Of a stretch of DNA of 64,000 bases, positions 34,833 to 44,560 are shown in pieces. The stretch covers positions 62,001 to 126,000 of the forward strand of contig NZ_CP159508.1 of assembly GCF_051131155.1 (NCBI RefSeq), read 5' to 3'. Positions within the stretch are counted from its first letter, which is position 1, and each line of letters begins with the position of its first letter. A program made the translations under genes and the position numbers. Source of the DNA: Pseudanabaena minima. GTDB taxonomy: Bacteria; Cyanobacteriota; Cyanobacteriia; Pseudanabaenales; Pseudanabaenaceae. The notes beneath the pieces were generated by a model. It saw nothing but the letters and a program-made list of their open reading frames with translations, did not search any database and was not told the DNA's origin.

Positions 34833-35270
34833 TTAGCATCCTGTAATATGTACCAGCACTTCGCGGGTATGACCCAAATTGCGATGTTCCCAGACAAAGA
34901 TTCCTTGCCAAGTGCCGAGGGCAAGTTTACCATTAGCGATCGGGATCGTTTCTGAGGTTTTGGTAAGAGTGCTGCGAATATGTGATGGCATATCATCAGC
35001 CCCTTCGGAAGTATGGCGATATTTGCTGGCATCTTCAGGAATCAATTTTGTGAAAAATGTTTCTAGATCAGCTAATACATCGGGATCAGCATTTTCTTGG
35101 ATAATTAAGCTAGCTGATGTATGACGTAAAAATACATTGCATAGACCTATCTTTATCCCTGATTGAGATAAGATAGCATCCACTTGATGGGTGATATTGT
35201 GTAGTTTTTTGCCATTGGTACGCAAAGCGATCGTTTGCTGCACCATAGTTTGGACTGTATTTGTGTTCAT
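34833..35270 (-). CDS. YjbQ/UPF0047 family protein
   Basis: A protein of 145 residues. The conserved blocks are CNVFLRHTSASLIIQENADP, with its His and Asn, EGADDMPSHIRSTL, and GTWQGIFVWEHRN near the end. Members form trimers with a metal site. Thiamine-phosphate synthase activity has been reported for some, but the physiological role is unclear. It overlaps rsmE by four bases and abuts yvcK with no gap, so translation is probably coupled. Confidence 0.9.
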   Translation of the reverse strand: MNTNTVQTMVQQTIALRTNGKKLHNITHQVDAILSQSGIKIGLCNVFLRHTSASLIIQENADPDVLADLETFFTKLIPEDASKYRHTSEGADDMPSHIRSTLTKTSETIPIANGKLALGTWQGIFVWEHRNLGHTREVLVHITGC

Positions 35271-36043
35271 TGAGTATCTAGAAAAGCGCCGACTATGGAT
35301 AATGCTACCACTGGCGCTGTGATGGCGGATAAAACCCGATCGCCTAACGATACAGGGATAAATCCTGATGCGATCGCCATTTCCTCTTCTCTAGCAGTCC
35401 AACCACCCTCGCTACCTGTGGTAATGATGATCTCAGAATTTTCTTCCCCATTTGAGTTTTGCAGACTAGTTAGTAAATGTGGGGCATTATGACTAGTTAC
35501 GCATATATATTTACAAGTTGGTGACTTTGAGCTTGCCAGAGTATCTAGCCATGCAGCTAATGTTTGGGGACTATTAATTTCAGGTACATAATTACGCATT
35601 GATAGCTCGGCCGCTTCCTCGGCGATGCGTTGCCAGCGATCGCGTTTTTGGTTGCCAATTTCTGTACCTGATTTGATGATTGTGCGATCGCTAAATAGAG
35701 GCACAATTTGACGTACTCCTAGTTCCGTAGTTTGACGAATTACCGACTCGATATTGCTGCCTTTAGGCATGGCGATACCAAGAGTAATCTGGGCGGCTAA
35801 CTCAGAATTATTTTCTAATTTGGCAATGACTTCCGCAATATCGGGATCATTGGACAGCTTTGCTAGCCACCATCCACCTTGGCGATCAAGGGCAATAAAT
35901 TCGGATTCCGCTTCTAATCTCAATACATTGCATAGGTAATGTCTTTGCTCGGTGGTAAGTGCGATCGAACTATTAATTTGTAAAGCTGACAAGACTTGGT
36001 GTGCTTGTAAAGTTAATCTTTGCAGTCGGCGTTTTTTGATCAC
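35267..36043 (-). CDS. rsmE: 16S rRNA m3U1498 methyltransferase
   Basis: A protein of 258 residues. It methylates N3 of U1498 in the 30S decoding region. The SPOUT fold shows in GIAMPKGSNIESVIRQTTELGVRQIVPLFSDRT, in ERW-like KRDRWQRIAEEAAELSMR, and in the knot region TTGSEGGWTAREEE and SLGDRVLSAITAPVVALSI. The N-terminal PUA-like part begins at LQRLTLQ. First gene of the rsmE-yjbQ-yvcK operon. Confidence 0.93.
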   Translation of the reverse strand: MIKKRRLQRLTLQAHQVLSALQINSSIALTTEQRHYLCNVLRLEAESEFIALDRQGGWWLAKLSNDPDIAEVIAKLENNSELAAQITLGIAMPKGSNIESVIRQTTELGVRQIVPLFSDRTIIKSGTEIGNQKRDRWQRIAEEAAELSMRNYVPEINSPQTLAAWLDTLASSKSPTCKYICVTSHNAPHLLTSLQNSNGEENSEIIITTGSEGGWTAREEEMAIASGFIPVSLGDRVLSAITAPVVALSIVGAFLDTQ

Positions 36044-36401
36044 AGCTTAGAGGAGTTATTGAAATTACAAGAATTTATAGCAATAAAGGGTTTGCTTAGG
36101 GCATAAAACCCCAAATAAAAGCGGCGGTGCTTCGCACCGTCACTTTTATTTGGGGTTTTGGTGAAAGTTAGCCTTCGGCTAACTTTCACCAAAACTGCTT
36201 AAAAAAAAAGGTTAATGGCGGCACGAAGCGCCGCCATTAACCTTATCCTGAGTAAAAATTGCATCGCTATACAATGAGAATTGCAAGGTTTTGAGTTTTT
36301 ATTTTGCTGTAAGCAAAATGAAAACCTTCATAATGGCGAGTTTGCTTTACTAGAGGATAATTCGCGATAAACTTTAACCTAAAAGAAATTTTGAAAGGCT
36401 T
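36044..36401. repeat. Three hairpins in the rsmE-phosphohexomutase gap
   Basis: Hairpin one: 26-base arms 36105-36130/36134-36159 with two mismatches and a TTC loop. Hairpin two: perfect 18-bp arms 36156-36173/36177-36194, TTC loop, sharing TTTT with the first. Hairpin three: perfect 15-bp arms 36208-36222/36230-36244. The genes on both sides are divergent, so these are not simple 3'-end terminators. No promoter boxes are clear to me. Confidence 0.75.
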
Positions 36402-37892
36402 ATGCACGGCAAATTTACATTGCATCCCCCCATACGCTTTGGAACTGACGGTTGGAGAGGCATCATTGCCGATGATTTTACCTTTGAGCGCTTAGCCGCA
36501 GTTGCCCCGATCGCTGCTTATATTCTCCGTGAGACCTTTGGTGCGTCAGGTAGTAACACAATTATTGTGGGATACGATCGCCGCTTCATGTCTGACGCTT
36601 TTGCCAAACGTACTGCTGAATCCGTAGCCGCGATCGGGTTTGATGTTTTACTTGCCGATGGCTTTGCCCCGACACCTGCCTTTAGCTGGGCAGCATATGA
36701 CCGCAAAGCTTTGGGAGCTTTGGTAATTACAGCTAGTCATAACCCTGCCAACTATTCGGGTTTAAAAATTAAAGGTGCATTCGGCGGCTCCGTATCTCCA
36801 GATGTGACCGCAAAAGTTGAAGAGATTTTAGAGCGCGGTGATTTTGTCTATGAAAGTCATCATCTTGACAAAAGAGTAGGCACAATCGAAACCTTTGATG
36901 CATGGGCAAGTTATTGCGAAGCTTTGCGGGGCAAGGTAAATATTGAAGCGATCAAGAATGCGATCGCAGTGGGAAAGTTGACCGTATTCGCCGACGTAAT
37001 GCATGGAGCCGCCGCAGGTGGTTTAGCAAAAATTTTAGACTTGCCATCTACAACCCAAGCCAATTTAATTGAAATTAATAGTGATAGTGATCCCCTCTTT
37101 GGTGGTGGTGCGCCTGAGCCTTTGCCAAGATATATTGCTGAACTCTTCCGTCAAGTCAAAACCTATCACCACGATCATCCTGACCAGACTTTGGTGGGTT
37201 TTGTCTTCGATGGAGATGCCGATCGCATTGCGGCTGTGGATAGTGAAGGTAATTTTTTAAGTTCCCAAATCCTGATTCCGATCTTGTTAGAGCATCTCGC
37301 AAAGCATCGGGGCTTCCAAGGGGAATTGATTAAGACTATTAGTGGTTCTGATCTGATGCCTAAAGTGGCGGCGCTCTTTGACTTACCTGTGTATGAAACT
37401 CCTGTGGGATACAAATATATTGCCGAAAGAATGCTTTCGGGAATACCTTGTTTATTGGGAGGAGAAGAGTCGGGCGGTATCGGCTATGGTAATCATATTC
37501 CTGAGCGGGATGCTTTATTGTCGGCTTTGTATGTGTTAGAGGCGATCGCTGAATCTGGAAAAGATTTGAGCATTCTCTACAGTGATCTCCAAAAGCAAAC
37601 TAATTTTGTCTCTCATTACGATCGCATTGATAAGAAGCTCTCAGGTATGGCGGCGCGTGAGAAATTAGTATCTACGCTGCAACAATTTTCATTGACTGAA
37701 ATTGCTGGGCGCAAAGTAATAGATGCTAAGGCTCCCGATGGCTTTAAGTTCCGTTTAGCGGATGGAAGTTGGCTCTTAATTCGGTTTAGTGGAACTGAAC
37801 CATTGCTAAGGCTCTATTGCGAAGCTTCTACTCCTGAACTTGTGCATAAAACTCTCAATTGGATTTCCAATTGGGCTGAGCAATTCAACTAA
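36402..37892 (+). CDS. Phosphoglucomutase/phosphomannomutase-family phosphohexomutase
   Basis: A protein of 496 residues. The phosphoserine loop is TASHNP with Ser112 and the metal loop is DGDADR (VFDGDADRIAAV). The sugar-binding loop is GGEESGG and the C-terminal phosphate-binding loop reads RFSGTEPLLRLYCE. It interconverts hexose 1- and 6-phosphates; glucose, mannose or glucosamine specificity cannot be fixed here. The N-terminal FGTDGWRG is the usual family start. A strong terminator follows, then MITE copy 2. Confidence 0.9.
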   Translation: MHGKFTLHPPIRFGTDGWRGIIADDFTFERLAAVAPIAAYILRETFGASGSNTIIVGYDRRFMSDAFAKRTAESVAAIGFDVLLADGFAPTPAFSWAAYDRKALGALVITASHNPANYSGLKIKGAFGGSVSPDVTAKVEEILERGDFVYESHHLDKRVGTIETFDAWASYCEALRGKVNIEAIKNAIAVGKLTVFADVMHGAAAGGLAKILDLPSTTQANLIEINSDSDPLFGGGAPEPLPRYIAELFRQVKTYHHDHPDQTLVGFVFDGDADRIAAVDSEGNFLSSQILIPILLEHLAKHRGFQGELIKTISGSDLMPKVAALFDLPVYETPVGYKYIAERMLSGIPCLLGGEESGGIGYGNHIPERDALLSALYVLEAIAESGKDLSILYSDLQKQTNFVSHYDRIDKKLSGMAAREKLVSTLQQFSLTEIAGRKVIDAKAPDGFKFRLADGSWLLIRFSGTEPLLRLYCEASTPELVHKTLNWISNWAEQFN

Positions 37893-37895
37893 AAA

Positions 37896-37925
37896 AGGAG
37901 GGGCGTTTTACGCCCCTTCTTTTTT
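37896..37925 (+). terminator. Rho-independent terminator after the phosphohexomutase gene
   Basis: A stem of about 10 bp (AGGAGGGGCG / CGCCCCTTCT) with loop TTTTA, followed by a T run. It begins 3 bases past the stop codon. Confidence 0.92.
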
Positions 37926-37940
37926 GTAGCAATTACTTGT

Positions 37941-38111
37941 TAACTGATGTTACGTGGAACTCAGATGATGAATCTCTTGCTGCTCGCATAACAGGGCAAC
38001 CACGGGGGGATTGCCCCTACCCTGTAAATTTTAGATCTTGTAGGGGCTGTGCCCCCGTGGTTGCCCTAGACTTACGCCATCGCAAGAATTCTTTCCACGT
38101 AACATCAGTTA
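37941..38111 (+). mobile_element. MITE copy 2 (171 bp), abutting the sigF stop codon
   Basis: Same terminal inverted repeats (TAACTGATGTTACGTGGAA) and interior as copy 1, differing at a small number of positions. Its right end touches the stop codon of the minus-strand sigF gene (stop at 38112-38114). A 75-codon frame read through it is not a gene. Confidence 0.88.
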
Positions 38112-38948
38112 TTAACAAGCTTCAGCTTCTAATGCACAACGTAATGTTGATAAACCTTTCTTAAGTTGACGTGAAATTGTGACTGCACTCACTCCTAACA
38201 TTTTGGCAACTTCTCTTTGAGGAAGATCTTCAATAAAGACAAACTCAACAATTTCTCTAGTGCGTTGCTCTAAGAGAGACAGCGCTTGCTGTAAACGAAA
38301 CTTTTCATCCTGTTGTAACTGCATATTACTTCTAGGATCGGCAACAAGATCACCGATAGAGGAAGAATCTTCTTCTTCAGAACGAATTGGTGCATCAAGA
38401 CTTAGGGGAGCACGATTTTGACAGGCGAGTTTTGCTTCTTGCCATTCGCTGAGTGTCACACCAAGGGCATTAGCAACTTCCTTTGCGGAAGGTTCTCTTT
38501 GCAAGGTATTACGCAATTTTTGCATTACTCGTACTGATTGTTGTTGCAGATCCATCCAACGGCGAGGGATGCGTACTGATGAATTTTTGTCCCGTAGATA
38601 ATGCTGAATTTCGCCACGAATGTAACGCACGGCAAAAGAGCTAAAGGCGTAACCTCGATTTAGTTCAAACCGATCAACTGCGCCGATTAAACCCAAGGCT
38701 CCCACCTGTAATAAATCGTCATATAATTCAGAGTGACGATCTGCCCAGAAATGGACTTCTTTTTTGACTAGACCAATATTTAGGCGCACGATGCGATCGC
38801 GTAGGTATGCTGATGGTGCTTTACGATATTGCTTGAGTAATTCGAGGGTTGTGGTTTTGTCCGCCGCCGAAAACTCACGTACTTTATGAGTGGTAATGCT
38901 CGACTGAGTAGGAATATCAGATAAAAAAGTGATTGCTGCGGTGGTCAT
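38112..38948 (-). CDS. sigF: Group 3 sigma factor, SigF type
   Basis: A protein of 278 residues. Region 2 has LNIGLVKKEVHFWADRHSELYDDLLQVGALGLI and AFSSFAVRYIRGEIQHYLRD. Region 3 follows (IPRRWMDLQQQSVRV), then region 4 with LPQREVAKMLGVSAVTISRQLKKG as its helix-turn-helix. It matches the cyanobacterial SigF group, which in Synechocystis drives pilin genes and phototactic motility. Assignment to that role here is by homology. It is divergent from the giant photoreceptor-like kinase at 39417. MITE copy 2 lies directly after its stop codon. Confidence 0.85.
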   Translation of the reverse strand: MTTAAITFLSDIPTQSSITTHKVREFSAADKTTTLELLKQYRKAPSAYLRDRIVRLNIGLVKKEVHFWADRHSELYDDLLQVGALGLIGAVDRFELNRGYAFSSFAVRYIRGEIQHYLRDKNSSVRIPRRWMDLQQQSVRVMQKLRNTLQREPSAKEVANALGVTLSEWQEAKLACQNRAPLSLDAPIRSEEEDSSSIGDLVADPRSNMQLQQDEKFRLQQALSLLEQRTREIVEFVFIEDLPQREVAKMLGVSAVTISRQLKKGLSTLRCALEAEAC

Positions 38949-39416
38949 AGTTTTGCCCTGAACTAATCAAGCTGGTTAATTAAGTCATGAAGAACATTGC
39001 TTGTTTCGATGTACTTAGATTAGGGGCTTGAGGAGCGATCGTCACCTTGCAGGCTGTTAGGGATTTTTTGATTTGTCAAATACCTAACACCTAACAAGTT
39101 GTTAGGTGTTAGGTTTAGAAAGAGTTAGAATTATCTTTAGGATGTGATTTTATGATCATTTATTCTTCTTTAACTTTGTTTATTTAAGATGCTGTTATGC
39201 CAACTCATAAAAGTTTGATAACACTTTTATGAATTAAAAATCAATCCCAGTAAGGTTTTTAAAAACACAAAATGGTGTAGACATTTCGTGCTTTGGTGTT
39301 AGATATCTGGGGACAGTAAGTTGGTGATATTGGGAAATATTATTGAACTCATTTAAATTTAACGAATTACTCAGGCTTCAACTTAACATTAGTTTCCAAT
39401 TCATGAGCTTCTAGCT
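38949..39416. other. 468-base divergent promoter region with repeats
   Basis: This gap must hold the promoters of sigF (minus) and the large kinase (plus). It contains a 33-base near-perfect palindrome (arms 39082-39097/39099-39114, made of CCTAACA units) and copy B of the dispersed two-hairpin repeat (39199-39300). No clear promoter boxes are recognised. Confidence 0.6.
39199..39300 (+). repeat. Dispersed two-hairpin repeat, copy B
   Basis: First hairpin arms 39206-39214/39223-39231 (CATAAAAGT and ACTTTTATG). Then the joiner GAATTAAAAATC...CCCAGTAAGG, then a second hairpin around CACAAAATG...CATTTCGTG. Related to copies A (9902-10006, minus) and C (55017-55118). Confidence 0.7.
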
Positions 39417-42400
39417 ATGGACAATTTACGAACTGAAACTGAAAAATCCCCTTTGCAGTCAGTGGGATTTGTCGAACTAAAGACTGATATCAATGTTTTA
39501 ATTGTGGACGACTCGGAAACCGATCGCCTCACTTATGCTCGTTATCTGCAATTAGACTCAGAAAACGTCTATCACATTATCGAATCAGAAACCTTAGAAG
39601 AAGGGGTTGAATTGTGGCGATCACAGCAACCTGATATTGTGCTGCTCGATCTGAATCTGCCTGATGGCGATGGCTTAGAATTTTTAGAGGCGCTCAATGT
39701 GGATCATGCAGGAGACCGTGTTCCTGTGATTATGTTGACGGGGCAGGGAAATGAAAAAATGGCTGTTAATGCCATGAAATTGGGGGCGGCTGACTATTTA
39801 GTTAAAGGGGATATTACAGCGAAATCGCTCACTACTGCGGTTAAGCAAGTACTGCGAGAATCAGTGTTAGGTCAGCAATTACGGCGATTGCAACAACAGC
39901 AAAGATTAATCGCCGAAATCGCCCTGCGGATTCGCGAGTTTCTGAATTTAGAAGATATCTCGAATGCAATTGTTAAAGAGGTGCGTCAATTTATAAATGC
40001 CGATCGCGCCGCTATTTATAAATTTAATCCAGATATGAGTGGCACAATTGTTGCCGAAGATATTGTCTCACCTTGGCAGCCTTGTTTAAATGTGCAGGTT
40101 GAAGACACCTGCTTTCGAGAAAATCTTGGCGGTGCATATTGTGAGGGCAGGGCTTTCGTTGCCAATGATATTCATGCTGCTAATTTGACCGCTTGTCATG
40201 TACAACTGCTCGAAAGATTTCAAGTACGTGCCAATCTAGTAGTGCCGATCCTATTACCAAATGAGAACAAGCGCATTTTATGGGGTTTGTTAATTATTCA
40301 TCAATGCTCAGCTCCAAGGATTTGGCAAGAGTCAGATATCCAACTACTTCAGCAGCTAGCGGTGCAGCTATCTATTTCCATTCAGCAAGCGATCGCTTAT
40401 CAACAAGTGCAATCCGAACTGGCAGAGCGCAAACGAGTTGAGCTATTACTCTTAGAGCAGCAGGCTGAGCTAGAAGAACGCAATAATCTATTAGAAATAA
40501 CAAGTGCAGACCTAGAATGTACTGTGGAGGAATTGAGGGTCACTACTGAAGATTTGATCGCTCAGCATCAACAACTAGAATACGAACAGATACGCTACCA
40601 AAATTTATTTAACTTTGCTCCTGATGGTTATCTGGTGACAGATACATCAGGCAGGATATTAGAAGCAAATCAAGCAATCTTAGATCTGCTTGTGATTATC
40701 CATGAGGCTATTTTAGGGAAACCATTAGCTAGTTTTATTGACTTTTCTCATTTGGAACTTTTCTATGACCAAATCAATTCTCTACTATCTCAAAACAAGT
40801 TAGAAGCAACTTGGGAACTTACCATAGTTTCGCGTCAGGGTAAGACTTTTCCTGCCGAAATTACCTTAACCAAAAATATTAATCCTGATACGCAGAACGT
40901 TCAACTTTTATGGATAGTTCGTGATATTAGCGATCGCAAACGCGCCGAGCAAGAACTGCTCCAACTTAATCAATCGCTAGAAGTGAAAGTCTTAGAGCGC
41001 ACCCAAGAACTGTGGCAAGTTAATCAGATCCAACGCGCGATTCTTGATGGTACAGACTACGCGATTATCTCCACAGATTTGAATGGCATCATTCAGACTT
41101 TTAATGCTGGTGCAGAAAAAATGTTTGGCTACCGCAAGGAAGAAGTAGTCGGTAAGGTTACAAAAGAAATTTTCTACGATGCTCAAGAGGTGCTCGATAA
41201 AGTCACCAAAGCCTCAGCAAAATTAGGGAAAGATCTAGGCGTGGGATTCGGAGCATTAACCTCTATGGCTACGGAAGGCTTGATTGACGAAGAGTGGACA
41301 AATATTCGCAAAGATGGATCGCGCTTTCCCGTATCAATATCGGTGACAGCACTTAAAGACGACAACGATCAACCTATCGGGCTTTTGAGTGTCAGACAAG
41401 ATATTAGCGCTCGTAAACTCGCTGAAGAAAGTCTCAGAGAGAGCGAACGACGTTTTGAGAATTTAGCGGCGGCGGCTCCTGTGGCGATTTTCCAAATCAA
41501 TCAAAATAATGAATGCACCTATGTCAATGAGTTTTGGTCTCAAATTACGGGGCAAGAACCCAGTATGGCTCTGGGCTTTGGATGGCTTCAGCCCATTCAT
41601 CCTGATGATCGGGAACAGATCCATCAAAAATGGACGCAAGCTGTCGAGCAACAAGCATATTATCAAAGTGAAGGAAGATGTATCAAACCAGATGGAACAA
41701 TTTGCTATTTCTATTGCCAAGCTATACCTGAACTCGATGAAAGTGGTGTTTTTACAGGTTATATTGGCACATTAACCAATATTAGCGACTTCAAACAAGC
41801 TGAAAATGCCTTGCGAGAGTCTCAAACATTACTCCAAACTGTTCTTGATGCATTTCCATTGTCTATATTCTGGAAAGATCGCCAATCAATCTATTTGGGA
41901 TGTAACCAACTCTTTGCTGAGGCATCTGGAATCAAGTCACCCTCGGAAGCGATTGGTAAAAGCAATTTTGACTTTTCCTATACAGAAGAAGAAGCGCTTG
42001 GTTATCTTGCTGACGATCAACAGGTGATGGAGTCTGGCTTAGCGAAATTGAATATTGAAGAAACAATTACCTTGCCTTCTGGGGAACAGAAATGGATACA
42101 GACTAATAAAGTTCCTCTACGGGACTCAGAGGGAAATGTGATCGGCGTGATGGGGACTTTTCAGGACATTAGCGATCGCAAAGTTGCCGAAAAAGTTATT
42201 AAACAGCAACTTGCTGCCATTGAAGCCGTGGTCGATGGTATTGCAATTTTGCAAGACAATAGCTTTGTCTATGTCAACCAATCGCATCTAGAAATGTTTG
42301 GTTACAAACATCCTGATGAACTTTTGGGCAAATCTTGGGCAGGGCTGTACTCCGCAGAAGAGCTATCTCGGTTCGAACGTGAAATATTTCCTGTACTAGT

Positions 42401-44534
42401 GCGCGATAACTCATGGGAAGGAGAAGTGATCGCTACCCGTAAAGACGGCTCTACTTTTGATGAAGGGTTATCTCTCACCATTGCTGAGGATGGCTTGCTG
42501 ATTTGTGTATGCCGTGATATCAGCGATCGCAAACAAGCAGAATTGCAACTACAGAAAACTACTGACCGTCTAGCTTTAGCACTTAATTCTGGTGCGATCG
42601 GCTGCTGGGAATGGAATATTCAACAGAATCTTCTCGTTTGGGATGATCGGATGTATGAACTATATGGAACATTAAAAGCAACTACTTCCCATATACCTTA
42701 TCAAATTTGGGCAAATGCCATACATCCTGATGATCGTGTCGCTACTGAAACTTTACTCCAACAAGCTGTCCTAGGACAAGCAGAATATGATTGTGAGTTT
42801 CGGATCATTCATCCTGACCATAGTATCCACTTTATTAAAGCCTATGGAAAGGTTAAGCGAGATGCTCAAGGTAATGCTGAAAGTATGATTGGGGTTAACT
42901 TTGATATTAGCGATCGCAAACAAGCAGAAATTGCCCTACAAAGTAGCGAAGACCGTTTTCGTAGAGTATTTGATTCTAGCGTCGTCGGTATGCTCTTTGC
43001 TGATTTTCAGGGACATGTTACCGATGCTAATGAGCGCTTTTTAGAGATGGTTGGCTATACCAGAGAAGAGTTCCTATCTGGGGCAATTGATTGGCTAGCG
43101 ATGACTCCACCCGAATATCTTGCTAAAGATTATGCTTGCATGGAAATTCTGAGAGCACAGAGTCAAATTGCTCCTTGGGAAAAGGAATATTTTCGCAAAG
43201 ATGGTAGTCGTGTCTCGATCTTGATTGGAGCTGCATTGCTGCAAGGATCAGTTGATGAAACTATTTGTGTGATTTTAGATATTAGCGATCGCAAACAAGC
43301 TGAGGCTCAACTACTACAAGCTAACGAGGAACTTCTCCGTACCACCAAGCTCAAGGATGAATTTCTCGCCAATATGAGTCATGAACTCCGCACGCCGCTC
43401 AACTCCATTTTGGGACTGTCGGAGGTTTTGCAAGAGCAAGTTTTAGGGGGGCTGAACGAAAAACAATTAAATGCGATCGCCACAGTCGAGTCAAGCGGCG
43501 AACACCTGCTATCACTGATTAACGACATTCTCGATCTATCAAAAATTGCATCAGGAATGATGGAACTAGATATTGCATCAGTCTCAGTCAATAATCTTTG
43601 TAATTCCAGCCTTATTTTTATCAAACAGCAAGCATTTCATAAGCGCATTCAAGTCGTTAGTAATATTCCTCAAAATCTAAATCAGATTAATATCGAAGAG
43701 CGACGCATTAAACAGGTACTAATCAACCTGCTCACCAATGCTGTTAAATTCACCCCACATCAAGGACAAATCAGTTTGCTGGTTGCCGTCGGTAGTGGCG
43801 ATACATGGCAAGGTGAGGTGACAATTCCTAAACGACTTCGAGAAATGAATTCACCGATGATCGTATTTCAAGTTGTAGATACTGGCATTGGCATTGCCCC
43901 CAAAGATTTACAACTACTCTTCCAGCCCTTTGTACAGGTAGATAGCGCCCTCAACCGTCAGTACGAAGGTACGGGCTTAGGACTCGCTCTAGTCAAGCAA
44001 ATTGTCGAACTGCATGGTGGTCAAGTTACGGTTGAGAGTGAACTTGGCAAAGGTAGTCGATTTACATTTGCTCTACCCTATGAATTCTCTCTGTCTAGCA
44101 TTGCAGAATCCGAATCAACTGCTGCAAGTTCACTTCCACAGATTGCAACTCCTGAAAATGTGATCGCGCCACTTATTTTACTGGCTGAAGATAATGCAGC
44201 GAATGTCCAAACCTTTATCTCTTATCTGAACGCTGTCAACTATCGTGTCATCGTTGCTAAAAATGGAAAAGAAGCGGTGGCTATGGCGAAAGAAAATTCT
44301 CCAGATGTTATCCTCATGGATGTGCAAATGCCAATTATGGATGGTCTTGAGGCAACCAAGCTAATTCGCCTTGATCCTAACTTGATTAATACTCCCATTA
44401 TTGCCCTAACTGCTCTGGCTATGGAAGGCGATCGCGAAAGATGTCTAGAGGCAGGTGCTAACGAATATCTCAGTAAACCGATCAAACTCAAGCAGCTAGC
44501 AACTGTAATTCAACAACTTTTATCGTCGCTTTAA
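39417..44534 (+). CDS. Giant hybrid histidine kinase with DXCF-type cyanobacteriochrome GAF and seven PAS domains
   Basis: A protein of 1705 residues. Domains in order: receiver (about 22-148, Asp78), GAF (about 163-335), coiled coil, seven PAS/PAC units (about 395-1300), HisKA (His1322 in MSHELRTPLNS), HATPase (about 1425-1550) and receiver (about 1585-1705, Asp1635). The GAF carries DTCF with Cys232, and Cys260-His261 in NLTACHVQLLERFQVRANL. These are the two bilin-linking cysteines of DXCF cyanobacteriochromes, so a violet/blue-absorbing photoreceptor is likely. PAS units are joined by near-identical DISDRK linkers. The N-terminal receiver allows input from another kinase and the C-terminal one feeds a phosphorelay. 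Kinase architecture is certain; bilin binding is inferred. Confidence 0.92.
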   Translation: MDNLRTETEKSPLQSVGFVELKTDINVLIVDDSETDRLTYARYLQLDSENVYHIIESETLEEGVELWRSQQPDIVLLDLNLPDGDGLEFLEALNVDHAGDRVPVIMLTGQGNEKMAVNAMKLGAADYLVKGDITAKSLTTAVKQVLRESVLGQQLRRLQQQQRLIAEIALRIREFLNLEDISNAIVKEVRQFINADRAAIYKFNPDMSGTIVAEDIVSPWQPCLNVQVEDTCFRENLGGAYCEGRAFVANDIHAANLTACHVQLLERFQVRANLVVPILLPNENKRILWGLLIIHQCSAPRIWQESDIQLLQQLAVQLSISIQQAIAYQQVQSELAERKRVELLLLEQQAELEERNNLLEITSADLECTVEELRVTTEDLIAQHQQLEYEQIRYQNLFNFAPDGYLVTDTSGRILEANQAILDLLVIIHEAILGKPLASFIDFSHLELFYDQINSLLSQNKLEATWELTIVSRQGKTFPAEITLTKNINPDTQNVQLLWIVRDISDRKRAEQELLQLNQSLEVKVLERTQELWQVNQIQRAILDGTDYAIISTDLNGIIQTFNAGAEKMFGYRKEEVVGKVTKEIFYDAQEVLDKVTKASAKLGKDLGVGFGALTSMATEGLIDEEWTNIRKDGSRFPVSISVTALKDDNDQPIGLLSVRQDISARKLAEESLRESERRFENLAAAAPVAIFQINQNNECTYVNEFWSQITGQEPSMALGFGWLQPIHPDDREQIHQKWTQAVEQQAYYQSEGRCIKPDGTICYFYCQAIPELDESGVFTGYIGTLTNISDFKQAENALRESQTLLQTVLDAFPLSIFWKDRQSIYLGCNQLFAEASGIKSPSEAIGKSNFDFSYTEEEALGYLADDQQVMESGLAKLNIEETITLPSGEQKWIQTNKVPLRDSEGNVIGVMGTFQDISDRKVAEKVIKQQLAAIEAVVDGIAILQDNSFVYVNQSHLEMFGYKHPDELLGKSWAGLYSAEELSRFEREIFPVLVRDNSWEGEVIATRKDGSTFDEGLSLTIAEDGLLICVCRDISDRKQAELQLQKTTDRLALALNSGAIGCWEWNIQQNLLVWDDRMYELYGTLKATTSHIPYQIWANAIHPDDRVATETLLQQAVLGQAEYDCEFRIIHPDHSIHFIKAYGKVKRDAQGNAESMIGVNFDISDRKQAEIALQSSEDRFRRVFDSSVVGMLFADFQGHVTDANERFLEMVGYTREEFLSGAIDWLAMTPPEYLAKDYACMEILRAQSQIAPWEKEYFRKDGSRVSILIGAALLQGSVDETICVILDISDRKQAEAQLLQANEELLRTTKLKDEFLANMSHELRTPLNSILGLSEVLQEQVLGGLNEKQLNAIATVESSGEHLLSLINDILDLSKIASGMMELDIASVSVNNLCNSSLIFIKQQAFHKRIQVVSNIPQNLNQINIEERRIKQVLINLLTNAVKFTPHQGQISLLVAVGSGDTWQGEVTIPKRLREMNSPMIVFQVVDTGIGIAPKDLQLLFQPFVQVDSALNRQYEGTGLGLALVKQIVELHGGQVTVESELGKGSRFTFALPYEFSLSSIAESESTAASSLPQIATPENVIAPLILLAEDNAANVQTFISYLNAVNYRVIVAKNGKEAVAMAKENSPDVILMDVQMPIMDGLEATKLIRLDPNLINTPIIALTALAMEGDRERCLEAGANEYLSKPIKLKQLATVIQQLLSSL

Positions 44535-44560
44535 CTTAGAACTTTGAATAGAGTCAGCAT

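Noticed and set aside
37937..38164. A 75-codon plus-strand frame (and a similar one at 52237-52500, minus)
   Set aside because: Both are translations of the MITE. Copy 1 of the same element has a one-base change that breaks the frame, so the frame is not under selection.
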